Origin: Apricaphanius iberus
Taxonomy: Eukaryota > Chordata > Actinopteri > Cyprinodontiformes > Aphaniidae
Assembly (NCBI GenBank): GCA_028564705.1
Contig: JAPXFQ010002081.1
Coordinates: 620,001 to 684,000 of the forward strand
Direction: 5' to 3'
DNA: 64,000 nt
Shown here: in pieces, positions 22,163 to 32,939 of the stretch
How the letters are laid out: every line of letters begins with the position of its first letter
Numbering within the stretch: position 1 is the stretch's first letter
Translations under genes and position numbers: made by a program
Notes under the pieces: model-generated
Told to the model about the DNA's origin: nothing
Seen by the model: only the letters and a program-made list of their open reading frames with translations
The model's database searches: none

Positions 22163-24299
22163 TTTATGAAACAAGAGGCCCTGAAGTGTCAGGACATGAT
22201 ATATAACTTCAGTTTTGGTTCTACTTGATCTAAGTGGTCCACCATTTATTATTTGCTACCAGAATAAAAGTCTGCCAGGGTCTCTTCAGGCCACAGTTTC
22301 TCAATGGTCGTATGCTATCTCACAGAGCGAAAAGACTTTTGTAACTATGCGTACCTCACTTCCTTTTTTTATTTTTTTTCTTTTTTTATCGTGTCACTGT
22401 ATAACTGTTATGCTACTCCAGAATTGGTGTATGAGTACAAATACAAGCCAAACAGTTTTACATTTCCCCCAAGCAGAGTATTACAGCTTCGCTGTAGTAG
22501 CCACTTGATGTATATGTATGAAAAATCTTTATTAGTGATTACTGTGGGTTCAATTTCCTGACGTCATGGACATTAAACTGAGACAAGAAGGAAGAAAGGA
22601 AGAAGGTGAAGAAAAGAAACCGGACCAGCAGAGGTGCGAACCGACGACACAAGACAGGGAGGCAAACAAAGAACACAAGAGAACATCCCAGTCCTCCACC
22701 TCTGCCGGACGGCAGAGAAACAGTAATACAAAACAAAAACGACAAACTGTACAGAACCAAACCAATAGTTCGGATCTAGTAGAATAAACTAAGGATTACA
22801 CATTCACTACACACAAGCATTGATTAATGAACATAATATAAATGTTTCTGGTAAGCTCCTGTGAACAACTAACTAATGATGATGATAACCTCTGCTTAAG
22901 ATATGTCCGTCCTCACCAATGTCCCCACACCCATGTGTGTGCGAGCATGCAGGTCGGAATAAGGTTTCCCCATGCAAGTGATTGATAGCTGGTGTAAGGA
23001 ACCGTCAATCCGTCCTACAGGAATCGGCACAGACATGGAGGAGGCAAGAGATGTATGCATCCAGGGTCCCATAGAGTACAGAGGCTACAGGCGGATCAGC
23101 GCAGGGTCGATCACCCGCCAAGAGGGGAACAGATGGAAGCCCCAGGGGAACACCCACCAGCCGCAATGCTGGGGCCCGAGAGATCGCAGTGACGAGCCCA
23201 CGGGCTCCGCCGGTAACCGGCTACGCCAGGGCGGGCCCGGATCAGGAACCGGAGGACACGGGGACCAGGGACACCCCGCCCCCCAGCGGGGCCCCAACCA
23301 GGGACCAGCCGACAAGGGCCCCCCGCCGCCGCCGCAGGCAAGGAGGATCCGCAGCCAACCGACGGACAACACACGCCGCCGCCACCCCGGACCAATACCC
23401 ACCGCCAACAACCCGGCCGCCCCCACACAACCACAGCCCAGGGAGCCACAGCTAGAGCCCACAGCGGATATGTACGCCACTCCCCAGCCCGCGCCCAGCC
23501 CGGCACCTGGACATCCAGTATCTTCACAGATCATCGGGTCCAGATCCCGCCCCATGCAGAGGGCCAAGATCTGGGGCCCAGCCAATACCGGACAGCCCAC
23601 CAAGGCCGAAACAGACCAGCTCAGCAGAAGTCCTGGAACCGGCAGGATGTCCCTCGGGCAGCCACAGGCACGGTCCCCACCGATCCACCGGACGGCACCA
23701 ACCTGTTCTACAACCTCGGCACCCCCAGAAGAGGTGCCCCAGTCAATCCAAGGAGGACGTCGGCCCGAAACAGCGGCCGTCCGACACACTGGACCACCCA
23801 GGACCCGCCCGACATGCAACAGGACCGAGCCGGGCCGCAACAGGGACCCCCGGCCCCAGGCATCGAAAGCCATCATCAACCAGTGGGCACGAGCAACCAT
23901 CACCGACGGGGAGTGACGGGGAGGGAAGAAGATGCATCAGGCCAGAGAGCAGCCAAACACCCAACCTGACAGGTAGACATAGACAGACAGAGACACTCAT
24001 ACGTACCTCCCTCTCATGCGTACCCTCCCTCTCATGCGAACACATTTTTACAAATTACAGGAATACGAAAAAGGACGCTATACACTCATTTCATACCCTC
24101 CATTACGTAACAACTATACTCCATACTCCAGGCCCAGGGACAGAGCCCCATCAGAAGAACCCTGCCCTTGCACCCAGGAGACAGACCCCTTTGCCCACCA
24201 GGACGGGGACAAGCAGACCGCCCAGGCCCCCACACCGGCAAGAGCAGTCCACCAGCCCAGGACCCCGACCAGACGGCGTGATGTTCTATCCGGGCTCAT

Positions 24300-24438
24300 T
24301 CCTGAGGAACACATGACATTCGTTCCCCAAAGATTAATTTTAGGTCCAATACTTTTTAATCTGTTCATGGTGCCACTTGGTGTGCTTTTACGAGTTGTTT
24401 TATACATATTAACTCTAACAGCTACACTTTATACGTGA
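24300..24438 (+). pseudogene. LINE reverse-transcriptase fragment at unit junction
   Basis: Reads FVPQRLILGPILFNLFMVPL, matching the G-V-P-Q-G-S-x-L-G-P-L-x-F block of Rex1/L2-type reverse transcriptases, with the key GS changed to RL. The frame runs on over the unit boundary to a stop at 24438. It recurs, more broken, near 27480-27600. Only this block is present, so it is a fragment. Confidence 0.6.
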
Positions 24439-27400
24439 CAGGCTACATGTGTAGTATTTTGAAACCTACATTTTTTTAGGGACTAACGGTGCTTACACAC
24501 CGAACAAGATAGATGCGACTAGAGAGTCCTGTTTACATGTAAAGTCAATGGAGGAGCGCGAATGAAGTGCGACTTGGGATGGCCAGCGACACACGGTCAG
24601 AAGGAGATTTTGGGTACAAAAAAGTAGTGCGGCTGGCCGTGTTTCAGGAGGCTACCCAGGGAAATGATTGCATGCATTTTATGTCTGCCACAGAAGATTG
24701 GAGAAAGAAGACAAATCTCAACTACAGCTTCAAGTCGCGCCATAACAACCAATCAGAGGAGGGGGGTCAGTGATGCTGGGACTCACTGAATGAAGTCGCA
24801 GCATCAGCAGGACATGTAAACTGATAAACCCCGTGGCTGATCACCCCAAGCAACTTGACACCAGCTGTTTTCTATACAGAGACGGGAATAAATACAAAAA
24901 TAAACATTTATACAAGAGGTTAAATCTATTACGACCAGGAAATGCTCTTATGAAGGTTTGTGGCGTGGCTCTCAAAGAGCGTTGTGGCCCGCAAAACATC
25001 TTCCTCAACCGAAACTCAGACTGGTAATGTCTGCACACAAAGGCCCGCGCCCGCTCAACATATAAACTTTACTCACAGCAGACAGATGGCTGACCATTAG
25101 GCCAAGGGAGGAACAGAAAGCCCCTGGGGACAATCCAGCTAGCTTACGCGGCAATCGGCTGCATCTGACTTTGGGGCTGCAGTCGTTGACAAATCCTACA
25201 GCTTTATAAAGGAGCCACCCAAACACATATTTCGCATCGCCTTTATATTTAAGACAAAAAACCACAAATATGTACAGGTTATAGTATGTGTTTTTCATAA
25301 ATCCCACAAATACTAAAACCTGCCGTAATTATCACTGGTTGTCCCACTTGTATCAGACCTGTGATATTCTTTAATATCACAGGTTTTATGAAACAAGAGG
25401 CCCTGAAGTGTCAGGACATGATATATAACTTCAGTTTTGGTTCTACTTGATCTAAGTGGACCACCATTTTTTATTGTACAGAAACAAAAGTCTGCAGGGT
25501 CTCTCAGGCACAGTTTTACAATGGTCGTATGCCTATCTCACAGAGCGAAAAGACTTTGTAACTATGGATACTCACTCCTTTTTTTTTTTTTTTTTTTTTT
25601 TAACGTGTCCTGTCTAGCAGTATGCTACTCAGAATTGGTGTCTGAGTACCAAGTACAAGCCCAACAATTTTTCTTTCCCAAGCAGAGTATTACAGCTTCG
25701 CTGTAGTACGCCACTTGATGTATATGTATGAAAAATCTTTATTAGTGATTACTGTGGGTTCAATTTCCTGACGTCCTATCGGACATTAAACTGAGAACAA
25801 GAAGGAAGAAAGGAAGAAGGTGAAGAAAAGAAACCGGACCAGCAGAGGTGCGAACCGACGACACAAGACAGGGAGGCAAACAAAGAACACAAGAAAACAT
25901 CCCAGTCCTCCACCTCTGCCGGACGGCAGAGAAATAGTAATACAAAACAAAAACGACAAACTGTACAGAACCAAATCAATAGTTCGGATCTAGTAGAATA
26001 AACTAAGAATTACACATTCACTACACACAAGCATTGATTAATGAACATAATACAAATGTTTCTGGTAAGCTCCTGTGAACAACTAACTAATGATGATAAC
26101 CTCAGCTTAAGATATGTCCGTCCTCACCAATGTCCCGACACCCATGTGTGTGCGAGCATGCAGGTCGGAATAAGGTTTCCCCACGCAAGTGATTGATAGC
26201 TGGTGTAAGGAACCGTCAATCCGTCCTACAGGAATTGGCACAGACATGGAGGAGGCAAGAGATGTATGCATCCAGGGTCCCATAGAGTACAGAGGCCACA
26301 GGCGGATCAGCGCAAGGTCGATCACCCGCCAAGAGGGGAACAGATGGAAGCCCCAGGGGAACACCCACCAGCCATAATGCTGGGGCCTGAGAGATAGCAG
26401 TGACGAGCCCACGGGCTCCGCCGGTAACCGGCTACGCCAGGGCGGGCCCGGATCAGGAACCGGAGGCCACGGGGACCAGGGGCACCCCGCCCCCCAGTGG
26501 GGCCCCAACCAGGGACCAGCCGACAAGGGGCCGCCGCCGCAGGCAAGGAGGACCCGCAGCCAACCGACGGACAACACACGCCGCCGCCACCCCGGACCAA
26601 TACCCACCGCCAACAACCCGGCCCGCCTCCACACACCCACACGCCAGGGAGCCACAGCGGGTGTACGCCCTCCCCAGGCCGCGCCCAGCCGGCACCTGGA
26701 CATCCAGATCTTCCAGCTCCCGGGTCCAGATCCCGCCCCACGTAGGGCGCCAAGATCAGGGGCCCAGCCAATGCCGGACAGCCCCACCAGGTGAACAGAC
26801 CGGCCAGCAGAAGTCCTGGAACCGGCAGGAGGACTGGGCGACAGGCACGGTCCCCACCGATCCACCGGACGGCACCAACCTGTTCTACAACCCCGGCACC
26901 CCCAGAGGAGGTGCCCCAGTCAATCCAAGGAGGACGTCGGCACGAAACAGCGGCCGCCCGACACACCGGACCACCCAGGACCCGCCCGACATGCACCAGG
27001 ACCGAGCCGCGGGCGTTGCAACAGGGACACCCCGGCACCAGGCATCGAAAGCCATCATCAACCAGTTGGGCACGAAAGCAACCCATCCACCGTCGGGGAA
27101 GTGACGGCGAGGGAAGTAGATGCATAGGCAGAGAGCAGCCAAACAACCAACCTGACAGGTAGAATAGACAGACAGAGACAACTCATACGTACCCTCCCTC
27201 TCATAACTTTTTGCTATTAATGAAAATACAGGACATACGAAAAAAGGACGCTATACACTCATTCATACCCCCCATACGTACACTATACTCCATACTCCCA
27301 GGCCCAGGGACAGACGCCCCATCAGAGAACCCTGCCCCTGCACCCAGGAGACAGACCCCTTTGCCCACCAGGACGGGGACAAGCAGACCGCCCAGGCCCC

Positions 27401-27600
27401 CACACCGGCAAGAGCAGTCCACCAGCCCAGGACCCCGACCAATGACGGCGTTGTGATGTTTCTATCGGGCTCATTCCTCGAGGAACACATGACCATTCGT
27501 TCCCCAAAGGATTATTTCTTAGGTCCATTACTTTTTTAATCTGTTCATGGTGCCACTTGGTGTGCTTTTACGAGTTGTTATAACTTCATATTAACGCTAA
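24419..27600 (+). repeat. tandem array unit, copy 2
   Basis: Same order of blocks as copy 1 at an offset of about 3182 bases. It differs by many substitutions and single-base indels, including frameshifts in the GC-rich stretch and a pure poly-T tract (about 25579-25602) where copy 1 has a mixed pyrimidine tract. The histone-like stem-loop is degraded and the 12-bp hairpin (25357-25384) is intact. Confidence 0.85.
25357..25384. repeat. perfect 12-bp inverted repeat (hairpin), copy 2
   Basis: Identical to 22135-22162. Confidence 0.95.
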
Positions 27601-28134
27601 CACGCTACCACTTTATACGTGCACAGGGCTACATGTGTAGTATTTTGAAACCTACATATTTTAGGGACTAACGGGTGCTTAACACAACCGAACAAGATAG
27701 ATGCGGACTAGAGAGTCCTTGCTTTACATGTAAGTCCAACAAGGAGGACGCGCGATGAAGGCGTACTTGGGATGCCGCGACACAGTGAAAACACTCTGTG
27801 GGTCACAAAAAAAGTAATTTCGGCGGCTGGTGTGTTTAGGGGCACCGGAAATGCATGCCTGCATTTTATGTCTGCACAGAACTGTTGGAGAACATCTCAA
27901 CTACAGCTACAATTCGTGCCGCCACAACCAATTAGCTGACTGGTATCAGTGATGCTGGGACTGACGGAATGGAGTCACAGCATCAGCAGGACATGTAAAC
28001 TGATAAACACCATGGCTAATCACCCCAAACTACGTGACACCAGCTGTTTTCTATACAGAGACAGGAATAAAAAAATAAACATTATAAAGAGGTTAAACTA
28101 TTAAGACAGGAATGCTCTTAAGAGGTTTGTGGGT

Positions 28135-28150
28135 GGCTCTTCAAAGAGCC
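28135..28150 (-). other. histone-mRNA-like 3' stem-loop in array copy 3
   Basis: GGCTCTTCAAAGAGCC with the same flanks as copy 1. Confidence 0.4.
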
Positions 28151-28528
28151 GTTGTGGCCGCAAAACATCTTCCTCACCCGAAAACTCAGACCTGGTAATG
28201 TCTGCACCAAAGCCCGCGCCGCTCACATATAAACTTTTACTCACAGCAGACAGATGGCTGACCAATTAGGCCAAGGGCAGGGAGGACAGGAAGCCCCCTG
28301 GGAACATCCAGCAGCTACGCCGGCAATCGGCTGCCTCTGACTTTGGGCTGCAAGTCTGTGCACATCCCTCCAGCTTTATAAAGAGCACCACACACACATA
28401 TTTCGCATCGCCTTTTATATTTAAGACAAAACCACTCAAAATATGTACTGGTTAGTAAGCGTTTTTTCATAAATCCCACAAATACTAAAACCTGCCGTAA
28501 TTATCACTGGTTGTCCCACTTGTATCAG

Positions 28529-28556
28529 ACCTGTGATATTCTTTAATATCACAGGT
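28529..28556. repeat. perfect 12-bp inverted repeat (hairpin), copy 3
   Basis: Identical to 22135-22162. Confidence 0.95.
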
Positions 28557-28892
28557 TTTATGAAACAAGAGGCCCTGAAGTGTCAGGACATGATATATAA
28601 CTTCAGTTTTGGTTCTACTTGGTCTAAGTGGACCACCATTTTTTATTGTACAGAATCAAAAGTCTGCAGGGTCTCTCAGGCACAGTTTTACAATGGTCGT
28701 ATGCCTATCTCACAGAGCGAAAAGACTTTGTAACTATGGATACTCACTCCTTTTTTTTTTTTTTTTTTTTTTTTAACGTGTCCTGTCTAGCAGTATGCTA
28801 CTCAGAATTGGTGTCTGAGTACCAAGTACAAGCCCAACAGTTTTACTTTCCCAAGCAGAGTATTACAGCTTCGCTGTAGTACGCCACTTGAT

Positions 28893-29296
28893 ATTAACTC
28901 CAGTGTCTCCTTCTTTAGGATCCTTTGCACTGGGAGCCCTGCCGCTTTAGCCATGGGGGTCACTTCCCTGGGGAGCCTAAGTCTCATCACCTTCCGGTCG
29001 TCCCATGGGTCACCTGGCTGAAAAAATTATGAATGGAAGTCATGAAGTAATAAAGTTATTTTCTAGTCCACTTTGCCTTACTCCCTGAATCACACATATG
29101 CTGTACCTTAATTTAAATGATAACTAATAATGTGTGTTTTAACTGTGGTTGTCTAGTGATTTATTTGAATGTAAAAATTCAAAATTAAAAAGCCTACAAA
29201 TCAGAAGTCGCATATGTGACTTCACAGAGATAACACTAGCTAGCACTAGCTGGCCCTTGAAACACTCACCAACACCTTGTAGAGCTTCTCCGTCAT
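28893..29296 (-). CDS. candidate two-exon host gene, truncated by the tandem array
   Basis: Minus strand. Exon 1 is 29296-29270, ATG start, encoding MTEKLYKVL, followed by a strong GTGAGTG donor. A 252-bp intron ends in a poly-T stretch and CAG. Exon 2 begins at 29017 in the same phase (0) and reads PGDPWDDRKVMRLRLPREVT, then PMAKAAGLPVQRILKKETLEL, without a stop up to 28893, where the array begins. Splice signals, phase and a charged, non-repetitive protein all agree, so I think it is a real gene 5' end or a recent pseudogene. I do not recognise the family. In the array the frame runs on only to a stop at about 28802. Confidence 0.5.
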
Positions 29297-30004
29297 GCTG
29301 GCTCTCACTCAACTGACTATGTTTCCATCAGCATAGCTGCCAATTTCCACATGGCCGTATTTGTGTTGGTTTTCTCCACATTTAATGCTCTTTCCTTCAT
29401 TTTGGAGGAAAGATACTGTAACGTCCTCTGGACGTTGAAAGGACAAGCTGTAGCTTTAACAGCTGACACTTTGTTTATCTTGGCACAGCAAAAATTGTCG
29501 GCCAAACCACCGTAACAGTAGCTCTCTGCTAACTCACACACCATCAATACCTACCCACACACTTCTTCCTCAGTCTCCACATACATCCCAGTCCCTAGTA
29601 CCTTAACAGCCAACCACATAGCAGCTACGCCTCCAACGTCACGCTGCTCTTAAACAGACAATACACAAACAACCTCAGTACAATACTACGTTTACTAATT
29701 TCACAGCCATTTTTGCTTCTTCTTCAGTTGTAGTCTCCTAAGTGTTTTCACACAAAGCCTGATGTAACTCTTGAAAATAAGAGCTTCTTTTGCAGCAAAA
29801 TGTGGCTTTAAAATACATGGACAACATATGTTCAGTCCATGGTACATTTCAAATTGGATCAGAAAATAACTTTTATTGTTGTATTAACTCTCTTTTTTGT
29901 TTGTTTTGCCCGTGGTGGAACCATGGACTGGAAGTAGAAAGGCGTGACTTTGGTTCCCATTGGCATTGCTTTTGTCGTGGTGGGTGGGGCTCTGCCCTCC
30001 AGCC
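29297..30004. other. unassigned; possible 5' region of the minus-strand candidate gene
   Basis: A minus-strand open frame (29317-29547) encodes 76 residues with no recognised domain. It could be 5' untranslated sequence or an upstream exon of the candidate gene at 28893-29296. Nothing else is supported. Confidence 0.3.
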
Positions 30005-30285
30005 TTAAGGCGTAGTTTATGCTTCTCCGTTTTGACAGAGACGAATTGACGCAGCGCCATTATCCGTCGACACAAGAGATCTCCATCACCTATGCGACGA
30101 CAGACGGAGTCACGGTCCTTTTTCTAACTATCCGTTTTTGTCAACATAGAGCGTATGCCTGTGATTGGTCAGTTCAGTAAGAGATTGTTTCACCAGAACA
30201 GTGCTCTATAGTCTCTGTAATCAGTAGTTAATGCAGCGTTTCACCACTACATGCTTTATATTGAAAGAATAATTTACCTAATCTG

Positions 30286-31766
30286 GGGTCTCATTTATAA
30301 AACATTGCTTATAATACCTACTAAAAGTGTACGTACGACCAAAACAAAAAATTTGCGTACGCCAAAACGATTTCTGATTTATAAAACCATGCCTACGCAC
30401 AGGTGTAAGCAATTTCCCTTTATAAATCACGGTCTTCTTGGAAGTTTGCGCACATGAATTTGGCTCATATCCCGCCCTGAACACGGCCAAATCTGGCATG
30501 AAAGGTCAATGCAAAGCAGGACATGAATATTGATGCACATGAAGAAGACGGGAAATATGGCAACAACAAAAGAAAAACAAGAAGAGAAACTTTACGGAGA
30601 TGTTGATTGAAGTGCTAGTGGGTGAAGTGGAGGCTAGAAGAGACATTTTATTTGGTGGACACAGCAGCAGTTTTACAAATAAAAGAAAGAACTGCGAGTG
30701 GCAGCATGTCGCGTCTGTAGTGCAGACTGTCAGTGCAACTGACAGGACGGTACCCGAAAAAAAAAAGTGGTCGGACCTCAAAGTCAAGAAAAAAAAAACA
30801 ACGTGCCTCCCACCGCCAGAGTGGGTCTGCTACTGGAGGGGCAATGTGTACTCCTGAGCTGACACCACATTGGAGCATATTTTAAGGAGACAAACTAACA
30901 TGCCGTGTCTTTTCAACTGTTAGATGGCGAGGATTAGGAGGCTGAGGAAGATGAGGTTGCCCAGCGTTTAGTGACAGCCATTGGTACCTTAAATTATACA
31001 ATAAAACAATTTTTACATTCTGGTCGATCAATTGCTCCCTGGCTGAAGGCTTCCTGTGGAGGAGGAGGTGGCTGCGGGTCGGGGTTCTCATGCTGGGGAG
31101 ATGGTAGGACAGGAGGGAGGGGAATTTCTTCGGACGGGGGCCCTTATAGTAATATGGGTGCAGTGAATTGCACCGATTATGTTTGGGAAACCGGACATTG
31201 CTGCAAATTGCATCTTAATTTAGGCCTGCTCCCCCACAGTATATGGAAACGTGATGTATCGCCTGCTCATTTTAATGATCCCATCCAAGACTGCAGGCAT
31301 TATTGCGCTCAGGGACGGCAGATGATTCAATTTATTAATTGGCACACAGTCCCGGCCCTTTTATCTGATTTGAAGGTTTTGAGATAAATTTTATGTATCT
31401 ATTTTAATATTGAAAAATGTTTTTAGAAGAGCTATAGCTCACTGCAAAGCTACAATATAGATAACATTGCTGGCTTTGATGTTTATAATAACAATGATCC
31501 ATCATTAATGTTTGGTGTGAGGTGAAATGATATGTGTGAGAGGAGTAATATGCAGTCTGGCTGCAGTTCACCACCTCACCAACTGCGTTGTCGATTCCCT
31601 CGTCTCCAAAATGTCCGTACGCACGGGTCAGAGTTGGCGTACAGGTGCGCACATTTTCCCGTCAAGTCTGTTTTTTATAAATCCCAACTTTTGCTTTGAA
31701 AGTGGTGTACGCCAGTTTCAGGCCCCGTTTTGTGCGTACACAACGTTTATATAATAAACGAGACCC
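30286..31766 (+). mobile_element. Harbinger-like DNA transposon nested in the MITE
   Basis: Terminal GGGTCTC...GAGACCC, flanked by CTG on both sides (30283-30285 and 31767-31769). Removing 1481 bp plus one CTG restores the sequence seen in the uninterrupted MITE at about 44130 apart from one base. The interior codes for a Myb-like protein fragment but no DDE transposase was found. The sub-terminal regions carry many GTACGC/GCGTAC words at both ends. Confidence 0.8.
30600..30857 (+). pseudogene. Harbinger-associated Myb/SANT-like DNA-binding protein fragment
   Basis: Reads VEARRDILFGGHSSSFTNKR, then WQHVASVVQTVS and KKWSDLKV. These are hallmarks of the Myb/SANT-like domain that partners the Harbinger transposase (NAIF1/MSANTD-like), with the K-K-W-x-D-L-K end motif. 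An upstream part (from about 30541) is out of frame and two A runs (30758-30766, 30787-30799) disturb the end. In active elements this protein helps bring the transposase to the transposon ends. Confidence 0.65.
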
Positions 31767-32170
31767 CTGGTCTTTTGGCGATTTTGAAGACAAGGAGCTG
31801 CAGGGAAAAACAAAAAAGTATGCAATGTTTGTTTCAATGCATTTTTAGAGTATTTTATGAGCTGCACTTCTAGTAAAAAGCTTTACAGCTTAACCAAAAT
31901 TACTTTCTGTCGTCCATTGCCCCTTGAGGGGCGAAATGCATTCACAGGCTGGAGAAAAAACAGAAACTACACTGCAATTGTAGGCAGATGATGCCATGAA
32001 AAGTTAGCACCCCCTGCTGTCCTTGTCGAGAATTTCTTTCGAAACTCTGAAAAATCAATGCAGAACGGAGAGAAAGAAACAGAGAACCATAAATGAAAAA
32101 CGTCTCCGTCAGTACGCCTGCGTCCGACTGACTGCAAATTTTCGGTCGGGGAAGCATAAACTAGTCTTTA

Positions 32171-32939
32171 TGGCTAAGCTGTCGATACCTGCCTGCCCTG
32201 ATCATGACGGCCCCTGTGATAACTCTTCTGTGGCTGTGGGGTTACTTCCAGTGTGGATGATTATCCCAAATATTGTTTTCTCACAGTGGTGATATTCTAG
32301 ATGTTTATTTTGATTGTTTATACCTCTAAATCTGAGGGAAAAAGATTTGAGCAGGGTTTTTGCGGTGAACGGGTTGGGGACAGGGTTTGCATCTTGCGAG
32401 TAAGTTTAACTGGTTGTGCACGAATGATTTTGCTAGAAATTAGATTTTTTTTTTTTCTGGAAAATGACTTTGTGCTAATTTTAGCAAGAAAAATGCTTTA
32501 CAAAGAAATGTTGATTGGTTGATTGATTAATTGACTGATTGATTGATCAATTGATTGATTGACTGACTGATTGATTGTATCTGTGGTTTGCTGTGTGGAA
32601 CATTTATGCCCTTGTGCTGGAGTTTAGTCAAAGCTACATTTTAGTACAGACTGGTGTATTCAAATAATTTGAAGATTTTTTTTTTTTTACAGGTCAGCCA
32701 GTAATTAGCCCAGGCATGTCCTGTTAAATTGATCTAATATTTTTTTTAGTGTGGTTTTCACAGTTAATTCCTGATTAAGCAAGGGGTTGAATTATTTTAA
32801 TACACAGTTTCAGGTTTGTTTAAATGAGGATTTCTTTCTGTTTTATTTATACAGGTTATCTTTGTCTGATAGTAACTTTTGTTTAAAAGTATGAAGCATT
32901 TAAATGTGAAAAACATGATTAATTTATCTTGCATATACT
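32171..32939. other. unassigned AT-rich sequence
   Basis: Contains the GATT-type microsatellite listed separately and several homopolymer T tracts. No gene or element recognised. Confidence 0.35.
32511..32577. repeat. imperfect (GATT)n microsatellite
   Basis: GATT/GACT/AATT tetranucleotides. Confidence 0.9.

Larger units (their letters stand above)
21237..24418 (+). repeat. tandem array unit, copy 1 (~3.18 kb)
   Basis: First of 2.4 head-to-tail copies. The unit starts at CAGCTACACTTTATACGTG. It contains, in order: a block starting GGTGCTTACACACCGAAC; a histone-like stem-loop (21751); a 12-bp-arm hairpin (22135); an A/G-rich stretch (22566-22790); a GC-rich, proline-codon-rich stretch (22980-23920); a second GC-rich stretch (24120-24300); and an RT-like fragment (24300-24438). 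The sequence left of 21237 does not match the end of the unit, so this is the array's left edge. I do not recognise the unit as one known element. Confidence 0.85.
27601..28892 (+). repeat. tandem array unit, copy 3 (truncated)
   Basis: Covers the first ~1.29 kb of the unit and stops abruptly after CGCCACTTGAT. The following sequence is unrelated and looks like a host exon. The left part (about 27900-28240) is almost identical to copy 1, and the right part (about 28600-28890) to copy 2. The first 300 bases carry many single-base insertions and deletions relative to the other copies. Confidence 0.85.
30008..32167. mobile_element. PIF/Harbinger-like MITE, copy A (split by a Harbinger element)
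   Basis: Left end AGGCGTAGTTTATGCTTC, right end (reverse complement) AGACTAGTTTATGCTTC, flanked by the 3-bp duplication TTA (30005-30007 and 32168-32170), the PIF/Harbinger target type. Without the nested element it is about 680 bp and non-coding. A second copy lies at about 43858-44505 and serves as an empty-site control. Confidence 0.8.

Noticed and set aside
23085..23903. 272-codon minus-strand open frame
   Set aside because: Opposite a GC-rich, proline-rich plus-strand frame of similar length, not kept in copy 2, with no domain. Explained by base composition.
26107..27146. Long overlapping minus-strand frames in array copy 2
   Set aside because: Same GC-rich stretch as in copy 1, in different frames. 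The protein is low complexity, and indel noise in the array makes frames unreliable.
31400..31700. GTACGC-rich block as a regulatory site cluster
   Set aside because: It is the right sub-terminal region of the Harbinger element and mirrors the left one.
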